A DNA stretch of 64,000 bases, from positions 124,001 to 188,000 of the forward strand of contig JADJSS010000044.1 in assembly GCA_016711605.1 (NCBI GenBank), given 5' to 3'. The translations under genes were made by a program, and so were the position numbers. How positions within the stretch are numbered: the first letter of the stretch is position 1; the number at the start of each line of letters is the position of its first letter. Source of the stretch: Saprospirales bacterium (GTDB taxonomy: Bacteria; Bacteroidota; Bacteroidia; Chitinophagales; JADIYW01). This document shows, one piece after another, positions 48,885-57,747 of the stretch. Below the pieces are notes generated by a model. That model was not told the origin of the DNA, ran no database searches, and worked only from the letters and a program-made list of their open reading frames with translations.

Positions 48885-50663
48885 ATGTTTTTAATTGGAA
48901 TTGGAAAAGGTGACATCACTGCATTTTTTAAAGGTGTTGGTTTATTAGGTTATGGTTTGCCACAACATTTTATGACTGCCATAGAAACGCCTTTATACGC
49001 ACGTGCTTTCATCGTAGAACAGCAAGATAAAAGTAAAAAAGTGTGTTTTGTAAATTGTGAATTGGGTTTTATTACACCTTCCATAAAATCAGGCGTAATT
49101 AATTATTTACACAAACATCATTCAGAATTAAACTATAATGTCAGCAATTTATTGATTTCTGCACAACATACACATTGTGGACCGAGCGGATTTTCACATC
49201 ATATCATATACAACATGTCAACACCAGGTTTTCATCAAGGTGTGTATGATAAAATTGTACATGGAATTGTTGAGTCTATTTTAGAAGCAGAAAAAAGAAA
49301 AGAAAGAGGAAATATACAAATCGGAAAAAGTGCGTTTTCAGATGATATTCCTGTAAGTTTCAATCGAGTAATTGATGCGTATAATGCAAATCCAGAAGTA
49401 GAAAAGATAACTCATGAAAATCGGCATTTAGCAGTTGACAGATCAATGACTTTATTACATTTTATTTCTGAAAATGGACAAGCTATTGGCTCAATAAATT
49501 GGTTTGCTGTACATACTTCTAATTTGCCAAATAATTATTTAAAACTATGTTCTGATAACAAAGGATTTGCAGCTACTTTTTTAGAAGATGATTATAAAGA
49601 TAAAAGTGAGAATTATATAGCAGCATTTGCACAAGGTGCATGCGGTGATGTTTCAGCTCGTGTAAAATACAATAAAAAATTGCCAGCAACTCGTGGAAAA
49701 TGGGAAGGTTATTTTTCGGATGATTTAAAGAGTGCGAAATTCAATGGCAATTTGCAGTTTGAAAAAGCAAAAGAAATTATAGAATCTTCCTTAGATTCAA
49801 TCAAAAATGAAGAAATTGATTTTATTTCGATGTATGTTGACTTTGGTAAAATCGATATTGATCCAAAATTTACAAATGGCTTAGCTGGTTGTGTAACAAG
49901 TCCATCTTGTATGGGTGTTACATTTTTAGAAGGTTCGCAAATGGATGGACCTGGTTTGCCTTTATTTTTAGGAAATATAGCCAAAGGCGTTGCACGTCGT
50001 ACGCGCAAAAAAGAATTAGAAGATGCAATAAAAATAGGTGGTGCTGTTGCTGAATTTATTCAACGAAAAAATAATGCACAATCCGTAAAAGATATTGGTG
50101 TTGCGAGTGGTGAGCGAAAATTTTTAGGAAATTTTGATGCTGATAAATTGCCATTACCTGCATTTATTGATGAAACAATTTTGAACATAAAACGTATGGC
50201 AAAACAAGGTGGATTTAATTCTGAAAACCCTTGGACACCACAAGTGTTGACCTTACAAATTTTAAAAATCGGTTCTATAGCTATTTGCGCATTTTCATTT
50301 GAAATCACAACTGTTGCTAGTTGGCGATTAAAAAAAACGCTGGAAGATGCACTTAAACCAAAAGGAATTGAATTTGTGATTTTGTGTCCTTATGCCAATG
50401 AATACAATGGTTACATCACTACAAACGAAGAATATCAATTGCAATTGTATGAAGCTGGGCACAATGTTTTTGGACAATGGAGTTTGAACGCATTGCAACA
50501 AAAATTCACTGAATTAGCAACAGAATTTCTAAAACCAAAACAAGATAGAAATACGGAAACTGGCTTCCATCCTGAAAAATTTACAGAAGCAGAAATAAAA
50601 AAACAACATTTTATTCCAAGTCGAAGATTTAAAGTAATGGCAAAAAATACAAAACATCATTAG
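48885..50663 (+). CDS. Neutral/alkaline ceramidase-like protein without signal peptide
   Basis: 592 residues from the ATG at 48885 (MFLIGIGKGDIT), preferred over an earlier ATG. It matches the neutral ceramidase N-terminal domain: an early IGKGDIT strand, zinc-binding AQHTHCGPSG near 92, a second histidine in WFAVHTSN, and GACGDVSARV, a variant of the catalytic NxGDVSPR. The NAxGDVS Ser is retained. Ceramidases are usually secreted, but no signal peptide is seen here. It might act on the sphingolipids that Bacteroidota make, or on another amide. It lies between the glycan locus and exported-protein genes. Confidence 0.75.
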   Translation: MFLIGIGKGDITAFFKGVGLLGYGLPQHFMTAIETPLYARAFIVEQQDKSKKVCFVNCELGFITPSIKSGVINYLHKHHSELNYNVSNLLISAQHTHCGPSGFSHHIIYNMSTPGFHQGVYDKIVHGIVESILEAEKRKERGNIQIGKSAFSDDIPVSFNRVIDAYNANPEVEKITHENRHLAVDRSMTLLHFISENGQAIGSINWFAVHTSNLPNNYLKLCSDNKGFAATFLEDDYKDKSENYIAAFAQGACGDVSARVKYNKKLPATRGKWEGYFSDDLKSAKFNGNLQFEKAKEIIESSLDSIKNEEIDFISMYVDFGKIDIDPKFTNGLAGCVTSPSCMGVTFLEGSQMDGPGLPLFLGNIAKGVARRTRKKELEDAIKIGGAVAEFIQRKNNAQSVKDIGVASGERKFLGNFDADKLPLPAFIDETILNIKRMAKQGGFNSENPWTPQVLTLQILKIGSIAICAFSFEITTVASWRLKKTLEDALKPKGIEFVILCPYANEYNGYITTNEEYQLQLYEAGHNVFGQWSLNALQQKFTELATEFLKPKQDRNTETGFHPEKFTEAEIKKQHFIPSRRFKVMAKNTKHH

Positions 50664-50728
50664 ATACAATTTTATATTTAACATAGAATCTATTGATAAT
50701 TCTATTTTATTTTATTAAATTCGATAAA

Positions 50729-52387
50729 ATGTTCTATTTGAAGTATATTTTTACATTAATACTATCTTTTACATTCCATATAATTTTTAGTCAACATAAC
50801 TTTGAATTATATAATAATGGCGCTCTGCTTCATCTGGCAAGTGGCTCAGATATGTATGTATTAGGCGACATACACATGACTGGCAGTGCTACAACCAGAT
50901 TAGAAAACTTTGGATTTATAGAGGTAGAAGGTAATGTTTATGGTAATACTTTATTTCAACAAAGAGGTACTGGTACATTTCGGCTTTTTAATAGGTTAGT
51001 AAATATCGGGCAAGCACAAACCATATATGGAGCGAACAGCTATGCTGTGCGAGGCGGACAAGCAAGCATTGGTGTTGATGACGGCTCTTTTTATAATCTA
51101 GAGTTAGCAAACGACATAGGAACAGTATATCTTTCCGGAGGCGGGAATGTTTGTGATGTGAGAAACGCCGTTAACTTTCAACCTACAGGAACGCCTACAC
51201 TCAACAGAATCATTACCGCTGAACCACCACCAACAGCATTGCCAACTAATGGCTCATTATATCCATCCATTTTTGGGATTATGAATACTTCAACAACATT
51301 AACTACTGTGATGCCAAACAATACCATCACTTCCAATGGAAATATGTCCAATATTGATGCAGGTTATGTTCAAGGTAAATTAAGAAGATCAATTAATGCT
51401 GCTGGTGGTAATTATCACTTTGTAGTTGGTTTAGAACCGGCCGGTACAACAGCACAACGTGGAGTGCAACTTATTCGCGCAGATTTTGCTGCTAACAATT
51501 ATGATGTAGTTTCCACATACTTTGAAACGGGAAGTGATAATACAATTCCTGGTACACCAATAGAATGTAGTGGTTATACAATTGATTATTTCGGTGGCGT
51601 TGACCATGGTGAGTGGGTGTTTAATCAATCTGGTGGAAATGGCGGTGTATATAGCATGAACGTATGGCCTCAAGATCATAATTTTCCATCAAAGATTATA
51701 TGGATAATCACAAAAGATAATGCTATTTCTGGAACAGTAGATCAATGTGGACCAAGTCCAATTGCCTTAGTACGTGGTGGCTTTAATGGTTTTTCTGAAT
51801 TTGGAGTAGCTGGTGCTGATATTGTTCTACCAATTGAATTGCTCAATTTTAATGTATATCCTGTAAATAACGATTTTATACAATTACAATGGATTACAGC
51901 TTCTGAGAAAAATACTGCACATTTTGGTATAGAGAGAAGTCTAGATGGAATTAACTTTATTGGTATTGACACAGAAAATGCTAGTGGAAATTCAAATATC
52001 CAACAAACTTATTCTTATAACGATTTTAATGTACAAGAAAATACGCTTTATTATTATAGACTAAAATCTGTTGATCTTGATGGAACATTTAGTTATTCAG
52101 ATATCCGAACTGCGCAGATAAATTCACGCAATAATGAACCGAGTATAGTTATATATCCAAATCCAATAATCAACAACCAACTTCAGATTGATTTATATAA
52201 CTATACTGGCGATGTTATGATAAAATTATATGACATTCTAGGTAAGTTAATAGTTCAAAATAAAATACAAACTGAAAAAACTAAAACCTCTTATAATATG
52301 CCACCAATTAATTTATCAAAAGGTATTTATTTATTGAGTATAGAAAACAATCTGCAAACAAAAACTTATAAAATAATTAATAAATAA
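50729..52387 (+). CDS. Exported protein with T9SS type A sorting domain
   Basis: 552 residues. Start chosen at 50729, which gives a signal peptide (MFYLKYIFTLILSFTFHIIFSQ); an ATG at 50693 would add 12 residues. The body is Gly/Asn-rich and beta-like (SGSDMYVLGDIHMTGSATTRL, FRLFNRLVNIGQ), probably a long surface protein without enzymatic motifs. The C-terminus has LLNFNVYPVNNDFIQLQWITASEKN, then SIVIYPNPIINNQLQIDLYNYTGD and KGIYLLSIENNLQTKTYKI, a T9SS type A domain. Six bases later comes another exported gene. Confidence 0.75.
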   Translation: MFYLKYIFTLILSFTFHIIFSQHNFELYNNGALLHLASGSDMYVLGDIHMTGSATTRLENFGFIEVEGNVYGNTLFQQRGTGTFRLFNRLVNIGQAQTIYGANSYAVRGGQASIGVDDGSFYNLELANDIGTVYLSGGGNVCDVRNAVNFQPTGTPTLNRIITAEPPPTALPTNGSLYPSIFGIMNTSTTLTTVMPNNTITSNGNMSNIDAGYVQGKLRRSINAAGGNYHFVVGLEPAGTTAQRGVQLIRADFAANNYDVVSTYFETGSDNTIPGTPIECSGYTIDYFGGVDHGEWVFNQSGGNGGVYSMNVWPQDHNFPSKIIWIITKDNAISGTVDQCGPSPIALVRGGFNGFSEFGVAGADIVLPIELLNFNVYPVNNDFIQLQWITASEKNTAHFGIERSLDGINFIGIDTENASGNSNIQQTYSYNDFNVQENTLYYYRLKSVDLDGTFSYSDIRTAQINSRNNEPSIVIYPNPIINNQLQIDLYNYTGDVMIKLYDILGKLIVQNKIQTEKTKTSYNMPPINLSKGIYLLSIENNLQTKTYKIINK

Positions 52388-52393
52388 TTTATT

Positions 52394-54504
52394 ATGAAAA
52401 AAATATACATATTATTAACAATATTTATACTAACTAAGGTATATACAAACGCTCAAAATATTGGCATTGGAACGAGCACACCAACATCAAGTGCAAAATT
52501 AGATATAACAGATGCTAATCGTGGTTTATTAATACCTAGAGTTTTGCTTACTGCTACAAATATAGCTGCACCCGTAACATTACCTGTAAATGGCTTATTA
52601 GTATTTAATACTAATACTGCAGGTACAACTCCTAATAATGTAATTCCTGGTTTCTATTATTGGAATGGAACTATCTACATGGGTTCGTTTACAAGCGAGC
52701 AATACAAATGATTGGACTTTATTGGGCAATGCTGGCACATTACCTTCTACCAATTTTTTAGGTACTACAGATGCACAAGATTTTGTCATAAAAACTGGAG
52801 GATCAGCTGCAACAAACGAACGATTACGAGTGATAGGCGCAGGTGCAACTCCAGGACAAGTTGTTATAAACAATACAGGTATTTTTGCAGGTGATGCATT
52901 TTCTGTGTATGCTAATAATTCAAATAATGGTACTACTACATCTATTAATAATTCTATTGGTACTTATGCTGTTAATGGTTATTCAGCTGGTAGCGGAACA
53001 GGTGTGTATGGTGAAGTAAACGGTGGTGCATCAAGTGCAGGAACTGCAATTTGGGGCAATTTATATGGTACCAATACCACAGCATCATCTACTACTGAAG
53101 CGGTATCTGGAACTAACAATACAGCACCATTAGGCACTGGTGTTACTGCGGCTGTCGCTACTGGTGTACGTGGAGAATCTTCTGGTGCAGCAGGTACTGC
53201 ATTTTACCATGGGTGTTTTGGGTGTCAACACAGCAATAGCTGGTGCAGCTTATGGAATGTACGGACAAACTTCCTCACCAGCAGCACCAGGTGTTTTTGG
53301 CGTAAATTTAGATGTATCTGTAGCACCTGCACATGGTATACAAGGGCAAACTGGTGCAAATGGCTCTGCCGCTGGCTTACGTGGTTTTAATACAGCTGCT
53401 GCAATTGGTGCTGCTCAAAATGGTTTTGGAGTTCGTGGTTCAGTAAATGTAGTACCCACTAGTACTGGTTTTGTAATGGGTGTTCGTGGTGATTGCAATG
53501 GTGCTTCAGGTGCTACTTATGGCGTTTATGGACAATCTGCATCTGCTACGGGTTTTGGTGTAGATGGTGTAAATACAAATACAAATGGAACTGGTTTGTT
53601 TGCAATCGGAAACAATGCAGCAGGTACATACTTAGGTTCAGGTTCAGGTGCAGCTATAAACGGTAATGGAATTGGTACATTTAGTATTGCTAAAACTGCT
53701 GCAAGTGGAGTTGGTATAATTGGAGTTGGAAATAATTTAACTGGCTCTATACTATCACCTGCAGTAGGTTGTGGTGTTTCTGGCGTTGGAACACAATATG
53801 GTATATGGGGCATTGCTACTACCACTGTAAATACTACAGGAACTTCTACTTCAACCACCAACGGAGCTGCTGCATCTGCTGGTGGTTACTTTGAAGTAGA
53901 TGCTGCTGGTGTGCCTCAAACTTGGGCGTATGTTGGTGTACGTGAAGTAGCTGGTGCTGGTGGTTTACGTAAAATAATTGGACCTGGTACAGTTAATACC
54001 ATTGTAAAAGATTTAATTGGAAATAGAGTAGCTTTATCATGTCCAGAAGCACCAGAAAATTTATTTCAAGATTATGGTCAGGGACAATTAATCAATGGCA
54101 AGGCACACATTACTATTGATCCAATATTTGCAAAAAACATTGTAGTAAACGAAAAGCATCCTTTAAGAGTTTTTGTTCAATTAGAAGGCGATTGCAAAGG
54201 TGTTTATGTAACTAATAAAACAGGAACTAGTTTTGATGTTATTGAACTTAATGGAGGAAATTCTAATATTCCATTTTCATTTAGTATTACTGCAAATCGT
54301 GCAGATGAACAATTACAAGACGGTTCATGGGCAAAATATTCAGAAGAGCGTTTCGCTCCTGCGCTTGGACCACAAGAAAAAACTGTATTACAGGCAAATG
54401 AGGACAACCCATTAGTGCGCACTGTTAAAGATGATTTACCAGCTGTTTTAGCTCCAATCAAACAAAAATCAAATCAAAAAATCAAGAAAAAAGTTGGTTA
54501 TTAG
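52394..54504 (+). pseudogene. Gly/Ala-rich tail-fibre-like exported protein, two frameshifts
   Basis: About 700 residues when joined. Signal peptide (about 1-20), then IGIGTSTPTSSAKLDITDANRGLLIPRV, a common Bacteroidota opening, and a long GVYGQ/GVRG-type Gly/Ala-rich repeat region with alternating GTGVYGEVNGG, AYGMYGQTSSPAAPGVFGV and ATYGVYGQSASATGFGV. The C-terminal globular part reads AYVGVREVAGAGGLRKIIGPG, then VFVQLEGDCKGVYVTNKTG. Breaks near 52676-52680 and in T4 at 53202-53205 (needs three). It looks like a surface fibre or adhesin. A basic tail (KQKSNQKIKKKVGY) ends it. Confidence 0.65.
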
Positions 54505-54509
54505 TATAG

Positions 54510-56021
54510 TTACTCTTTAATTAATAAACCATAGCTATACACACTTTCCAATAAATTTTCTTGAAGATTTTCTTTATTGAAAATATAGTTTGATGCCATC
54601 GCACCAGATGTGTATGCAGCTTCCATTAACATAGATGGAACAGGCAGTTTGACCCAATCTCCAGCTAAAAATAAATTTGGAATTTCTGTTTTTATAGTTG
54701 GTCTGTTTTTGTATTGATTTAAATGAAATGCTGGAAAATCATCGCGATGCTGAAAATACTCATGTATTATTTTCATACCTTTTAATTCAGGAAAATAATG
54801 ATACAATTCATCTAATAATTGTTTCTTAATTTGTTCATCGTCTTTTAAATCATCAGACAAAGAATATGAATGTAATTCAAAAATTCCACCATTATTTTTT
54901 TGGCTCCAAGCAGCAGATTCTTTTTCCATTTTATGATAAAAAGTAACACTATCTAAACACTTTAATCTGTCTGTAAAAACGAAATAAGGCAAATCTTTTT
55001 GTGTTTCAAATTTGTCTGTCCAAACACGCAAAACAGCATATCTGTCAGTACATTTGAGTGATTCAAAATTATTTTTCAAAGCAGGAAACTGATGCAAACT
55101 ATCTGAATTAGCAATTAAATTTTTAGCATGTTTTACGTCTAAACTCAAAATACAATAATCAAAAATATCATCTTGAATAGTAAATTTTTCATTCGAATAT
55201 TCTATTTTATTAATTGCAGTATTTCGTTTAATTTTTCCATTATGTTTTACTATAAATTCTTTTGTTGGTTTTAAGAAAGTATGTTCAAAATCGTCGTTCA
55301 ACACATCATAAATCAAACCATCATCATTACTTAAAAAATAAAAATGAAATCCTTTAATTAATTCTGCTAAACTCATTTTATGTGGTTCGGCAAAAAACGC
55401 ACGAGCAAAACTATTAAATACCAAACGCATATGACTTGGCATCATGGTTTGTTTTGCAAATGTTTCAAAACTTACGCTGTCATATTTTTCAAATGTTTTT
55501 GTTGGATGAAAACGCAACAACTTCAAAAATGAAATCGATAATGGATTGATGAATGTAAAAAAGTTCACCACACCTTTTTTTCTCAAGTCAACAATATTTA
55601 AACCTGGTGTATTGTCGATGCCTGCAAAACCTTGCTGTTTGCCGTTTTGATAAAAAATAACATAATCAGAAATTGGAATCAGATGTTTGTACACATCTAT
55701 CTTTTTCATAAAATTTCTAAGATTATAGTACTGTCTAAAAAATGCATGAAAACCATGTTCAACTTGCAGCGTTTCACCATTGCTTTCAAACTTCCATGAA
55801 CCAACTTTTCCACCTAAATAATCATTTTTTTCAAACAGCGTTACATCAAAACCACGTTCTGCTAAATTTGCAGCAGCACTTAAACCTGCAATTCCAGCAC
55901 CAATAATTGCTACTTTTTTTTGTATAGTAACATTTTTAGGCAAACTCGAATCAATAGTATTTATTGCTACTTTGTAGTTTTTTAATTTTGATTTAATTTT
56001 TGAACGCAGCCAGTTTTTCAT
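54510..56021 (-). CDS. crtU: CrtU/CruE-like carotene desaturase/methyltransferase (FAD)
   Basis: 503 residues. A 36-residue basic lead is followed by the FAD dinucleotide fold VAIIGAGIAGLSAAANL at 38-54. HGFHAFFRQYYNLR at 88-101 and FHFYFLSNDDGLIYDV match the CrtU family as I recall it from aromatic-carotenoid producers, as does the C-terminal RPTIKTEIPNLFLAGDWV...SMLMEAAYTSGAMASN. In CrtU/CruE this enzyme desaturates a beta-ring and moves a methyl group, giving an aromatic ring. Other FAD enzymes of the CrtI type lack these words. The Rieske protein gene is upstream, separated by a perfect inverted repeat. Confidence 0.68.
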   Translation of the reverse strand: MKNWLRSKIKSKLKNYKVAINTIDSSLPKNVTIQKKVAIIGAGIAGLSAAANLAERGFDVTLFEKNDYLGGKVGSWKFESNGETLQVEHGFHAFFRQYYNLRNFMKKIDVYKHLIPISDYVIFYQNGKQQGFAGIDNTPGLNIVDLRKKGVVNFFTFINPLSISFLKLLRFHPTKTFEKYDSVSFETFAKQTMMPSHMRLVFNSFARAFFAEPHKMSLAELIKGFHFYFLSNDDGLIYDVLNDDFEHTFLKPTKEFIVKHNGKIKRNTAINKIEYSNEKFTIQDDIFDYCILSLDVKHAKNLIANSDSLHQFPALKNNFESLKCTDRYAVLRVWTDKFETQKDLPYFVFTDRLKCLDSVTFYHKMEKESAAWSQKNNGGIFELHSYSLSDDLKDDEQIKKQLLDELYHYFPELKGMKIIHEYFQHRDDFPAFHLNQYKNRPTIKTEIPNLFLAGDWVKLPVPSMLMEAAYTSGAMASNYIFNKENLQENLLESVYSYGLLIKE

Positions 56022-56033
56022 TTTATTTAGATT

Positions 56034-56066
56034 AACTTTTCTAAAGTTTTAAACTTTAGAAAAGTT
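56034..56066 (-). other. 33-bp perfect inverted repeat between Rieske and crtU-like genes
   Basis: AACTTTTCTAAAGTTT and AAACTTTAGAAAAGTT form a perfect 16-bp stem around one base, in the 43-bp gap between the Rieske stop codon and the crtU-like start. No U-tract follows on the minus strand, so it is more likely an intercistronic RNA hairpin than a terminator. It could set the ratio of the two proteins. Confidence 0.6.
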
Positions 56067-57051
56067 ATTGATTAATAGTTTTTCGTTTCCATAATTTCAT
56101 AAACTCAAACGTCACATCATCTGATTTTATAAGCAAATCAGATTTACCAGTTTCTTGTCGAATGCGTTTATTATTTTCCAGAAATGCAATATCTTCTTGC
56201 ACTATTTTTATAGACTTATTTAACATAAATTGTTTGGCAAATGGCAATGGTAAAAATCCTAAAATATTTTTCCATAAAGTAACCTGACACATACAAACCG
56301 TATTTTCATCCACCTGATAAAAATGTTCGTAAATCACCATGTGTCTGTCTTTGAAACGAATATCGAGTTTGGAAATATTTGGAAACCAAAATCCGAAATG
56401 TGTTTCTACTTTTTTATTATTTCCAAAATAAATGCGTTCAAAAATACTTCTGTCATTATCTCGGAAATATTGACCAATCAATGAGTGTTCATCGACTTTT
56501 ACATTAAACTCAATTTGTTCATCTTTCAACGCACCCATCATTCCTTTGATAGAATTTCGATGCACATGATTGATATGATAAGCATCAAATAAACTTTCTG
56601 CAACCAACTGCAAATCAGCATTGATAAAATGATAATTATACACCATTGGATATGCATCCATTTCGTGCATTGGTGGAATTAATGAAACATCTATTTTTTG
56701 CTCGTCACCTATCCAAATCCAAACCGATTTATATTTTATTTCAACTTGATATTTTTTAATTTTTGCTGAAGCAGGAATGCGTTCTTCGTTTGGCAAAGAT
56801 GGTATTACCACACATTTTCCTTCACAATTATATTCCCAACCATGATAACCACATTTTAAATTTTCTCCTTGAATATAACCAAGTGAAAGATTTACATTTC
56901 GGTGGCAACATCTGTCTTCTACTACGCCAATTTTTCCAGATGCTGCTTTAAAAACAACTATTTCTTCACCACAAATTTTCTTTTTGAGTGGATTTTGATG
57001 ATTTAATTCATCTAAAAAACAAGCTAAATACCATTGATTGACTATGTACAT
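56065..57051 (-). CDS. Rieske 2Fe-2S oxygenase-like protein
   Basis: 328 residues. The Rieske cluster motif is CxH...CxxH, with C48/H50 and C67/H70 (CCHRNV...KCGYHGW). A non-heme iron site follows: ESLFDAYHINHVH, with the Asp and two His typical of aromatic-ring-hydroxylating dioxygenases (about 155-167). It carries no transmembrane helix. It is next to a CrtU/CruE-like gene, so it may modify a carotenoid. In some CrtU/CruE-type carotenoid enzymes a Rieske domain is fused; here it is separate. Could also be a stand-alone hydroxylase. Confidence 0.75.
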   Translation of the reverse strand: MYIVNQWYLACFLDELNHQNPLKKKICGEEIVVFKAASGKIGVVEDRCCHRNVNLSLGYIQGENLKCGYHGWEYNCEGKCVVIPSLPNEERIPASAKIKKYQVEIKYKSVWIWIGDEQKIDVSLIPPMHEMDAYPMVYNYHFINADLQLVAESLFDAYHINHVHRNSIKGMMGALKDEQIEFNVKVDEHSLIGQYFRDNDRSIFERIYFGNNKKVETHFGFWFPNISKLDIRFKDRHMVIYEHFYQVDENTVCMCQVTLWKNILGFLPLPFAKQFMLNKSIKIVQEDIAFLENNKRIRQETGKSDLLIKSDDVTFEFMKLWKRKTINQ

Positions 57052-57096
57052 ACTAATTGAGTAACAAGATAAAAATAAGTTTGTTTAGATTTTTTT

Positions 57097-57747
57097 TTAT
57101 TTCAAGATGAAATTTAAAATACCAAAAAATAAAAACTGGATTATTAAGATTATGGTAGCAAATTTATTTTCAACTTTTCCATTTATGAATCTAAATAAAT
57201 AAAATAAACATAACGACAACACCAACCATGCAACATAATTTTGTATTGGAATAATGCCGTTTTGCCATTGCCAAAAATCTAATTTTATAGCTATTGGTTC
57301 AATCAAAAAATCTAATAAAGTCATTAACAAAGCAGCACAAAAACTAAACACAAAAACAGATGGTATTTTGCTCAATGATGTTGCGATGCAATATATCAAT
57401 AACAACCAATTAAAACCCATCATCAACGGTACGTCAAATACTTTAAAACCAAGTGTTTTGCCATAATTGTATGTTCCAAATACTGCTTGCGTTTTTACAC
57501 CAATTACTTCAATAAAAAATCCAAATAAAAAGATAAAAATGAGTGAACAAACAAACTTAAAATTCCAATTTTTGTGAAATACAAAAGCATATACTGTTGT
57601 TACTAATAAATTAATTGGTGTGAGCTGTAAAAATAATTTTTGCTCTTCTTGATTCGTGCAACAAATTCCGCAAATGCCAACGATATAAATAACGATGATA
57701 TTGAAAACAGAAATGCGAAACCAATTATTTTTTAGGAATAAGATCAT
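57097..57747 (-). CDS. cruF: CruF-type carotenoid biosynthesis membrane protein (hydratase)
   Basis: 216 residues with about seven membrane helices. The family signature GFFIEVIGVKTQAVFGTYNYGKTLGFKVFDVPLMMGFNWLL-type block is seen near 76-115, with the acidic residues of CruF/DUF422 proteins. These hydrate the 1',2' double bond of an acyclic carotene end, giving a 1'-hydroxyl group. The 23-bp overlap with crtD fits a coupled step: hydration followed by 3',4'-desaturation. Assignment is by motif and context. Confidence 0.8.
   Translation of the reverse strand: MILFLKNNWFRISVFNIIVIYIVGICGICCTNQEEQKLFLQLTPINLLVTTVYAFVFHKNWNFKFVCSLIFIFLFGFFIEVIGVKTQAVFGTYNYGKTLGFKVFDVPLMMGFNWLLLIYCIATSLSKIPSVFVFSFCAALLMTLLDFLIEPIAIKLDFWQWQNGIIPIQNYVAWLVLSLCLFYLFRFINGKVENKFATIILIIQFLFFGILNFILK

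Noticed and set aside
54510..56021. A second phytoene desaturase or an HpnE-type enzyme
   Set aside because: The GFHAFFRQYYNLR and SMLMEAAYTSG words fit CrtU/CruE better, though a phylogeny would settle it.
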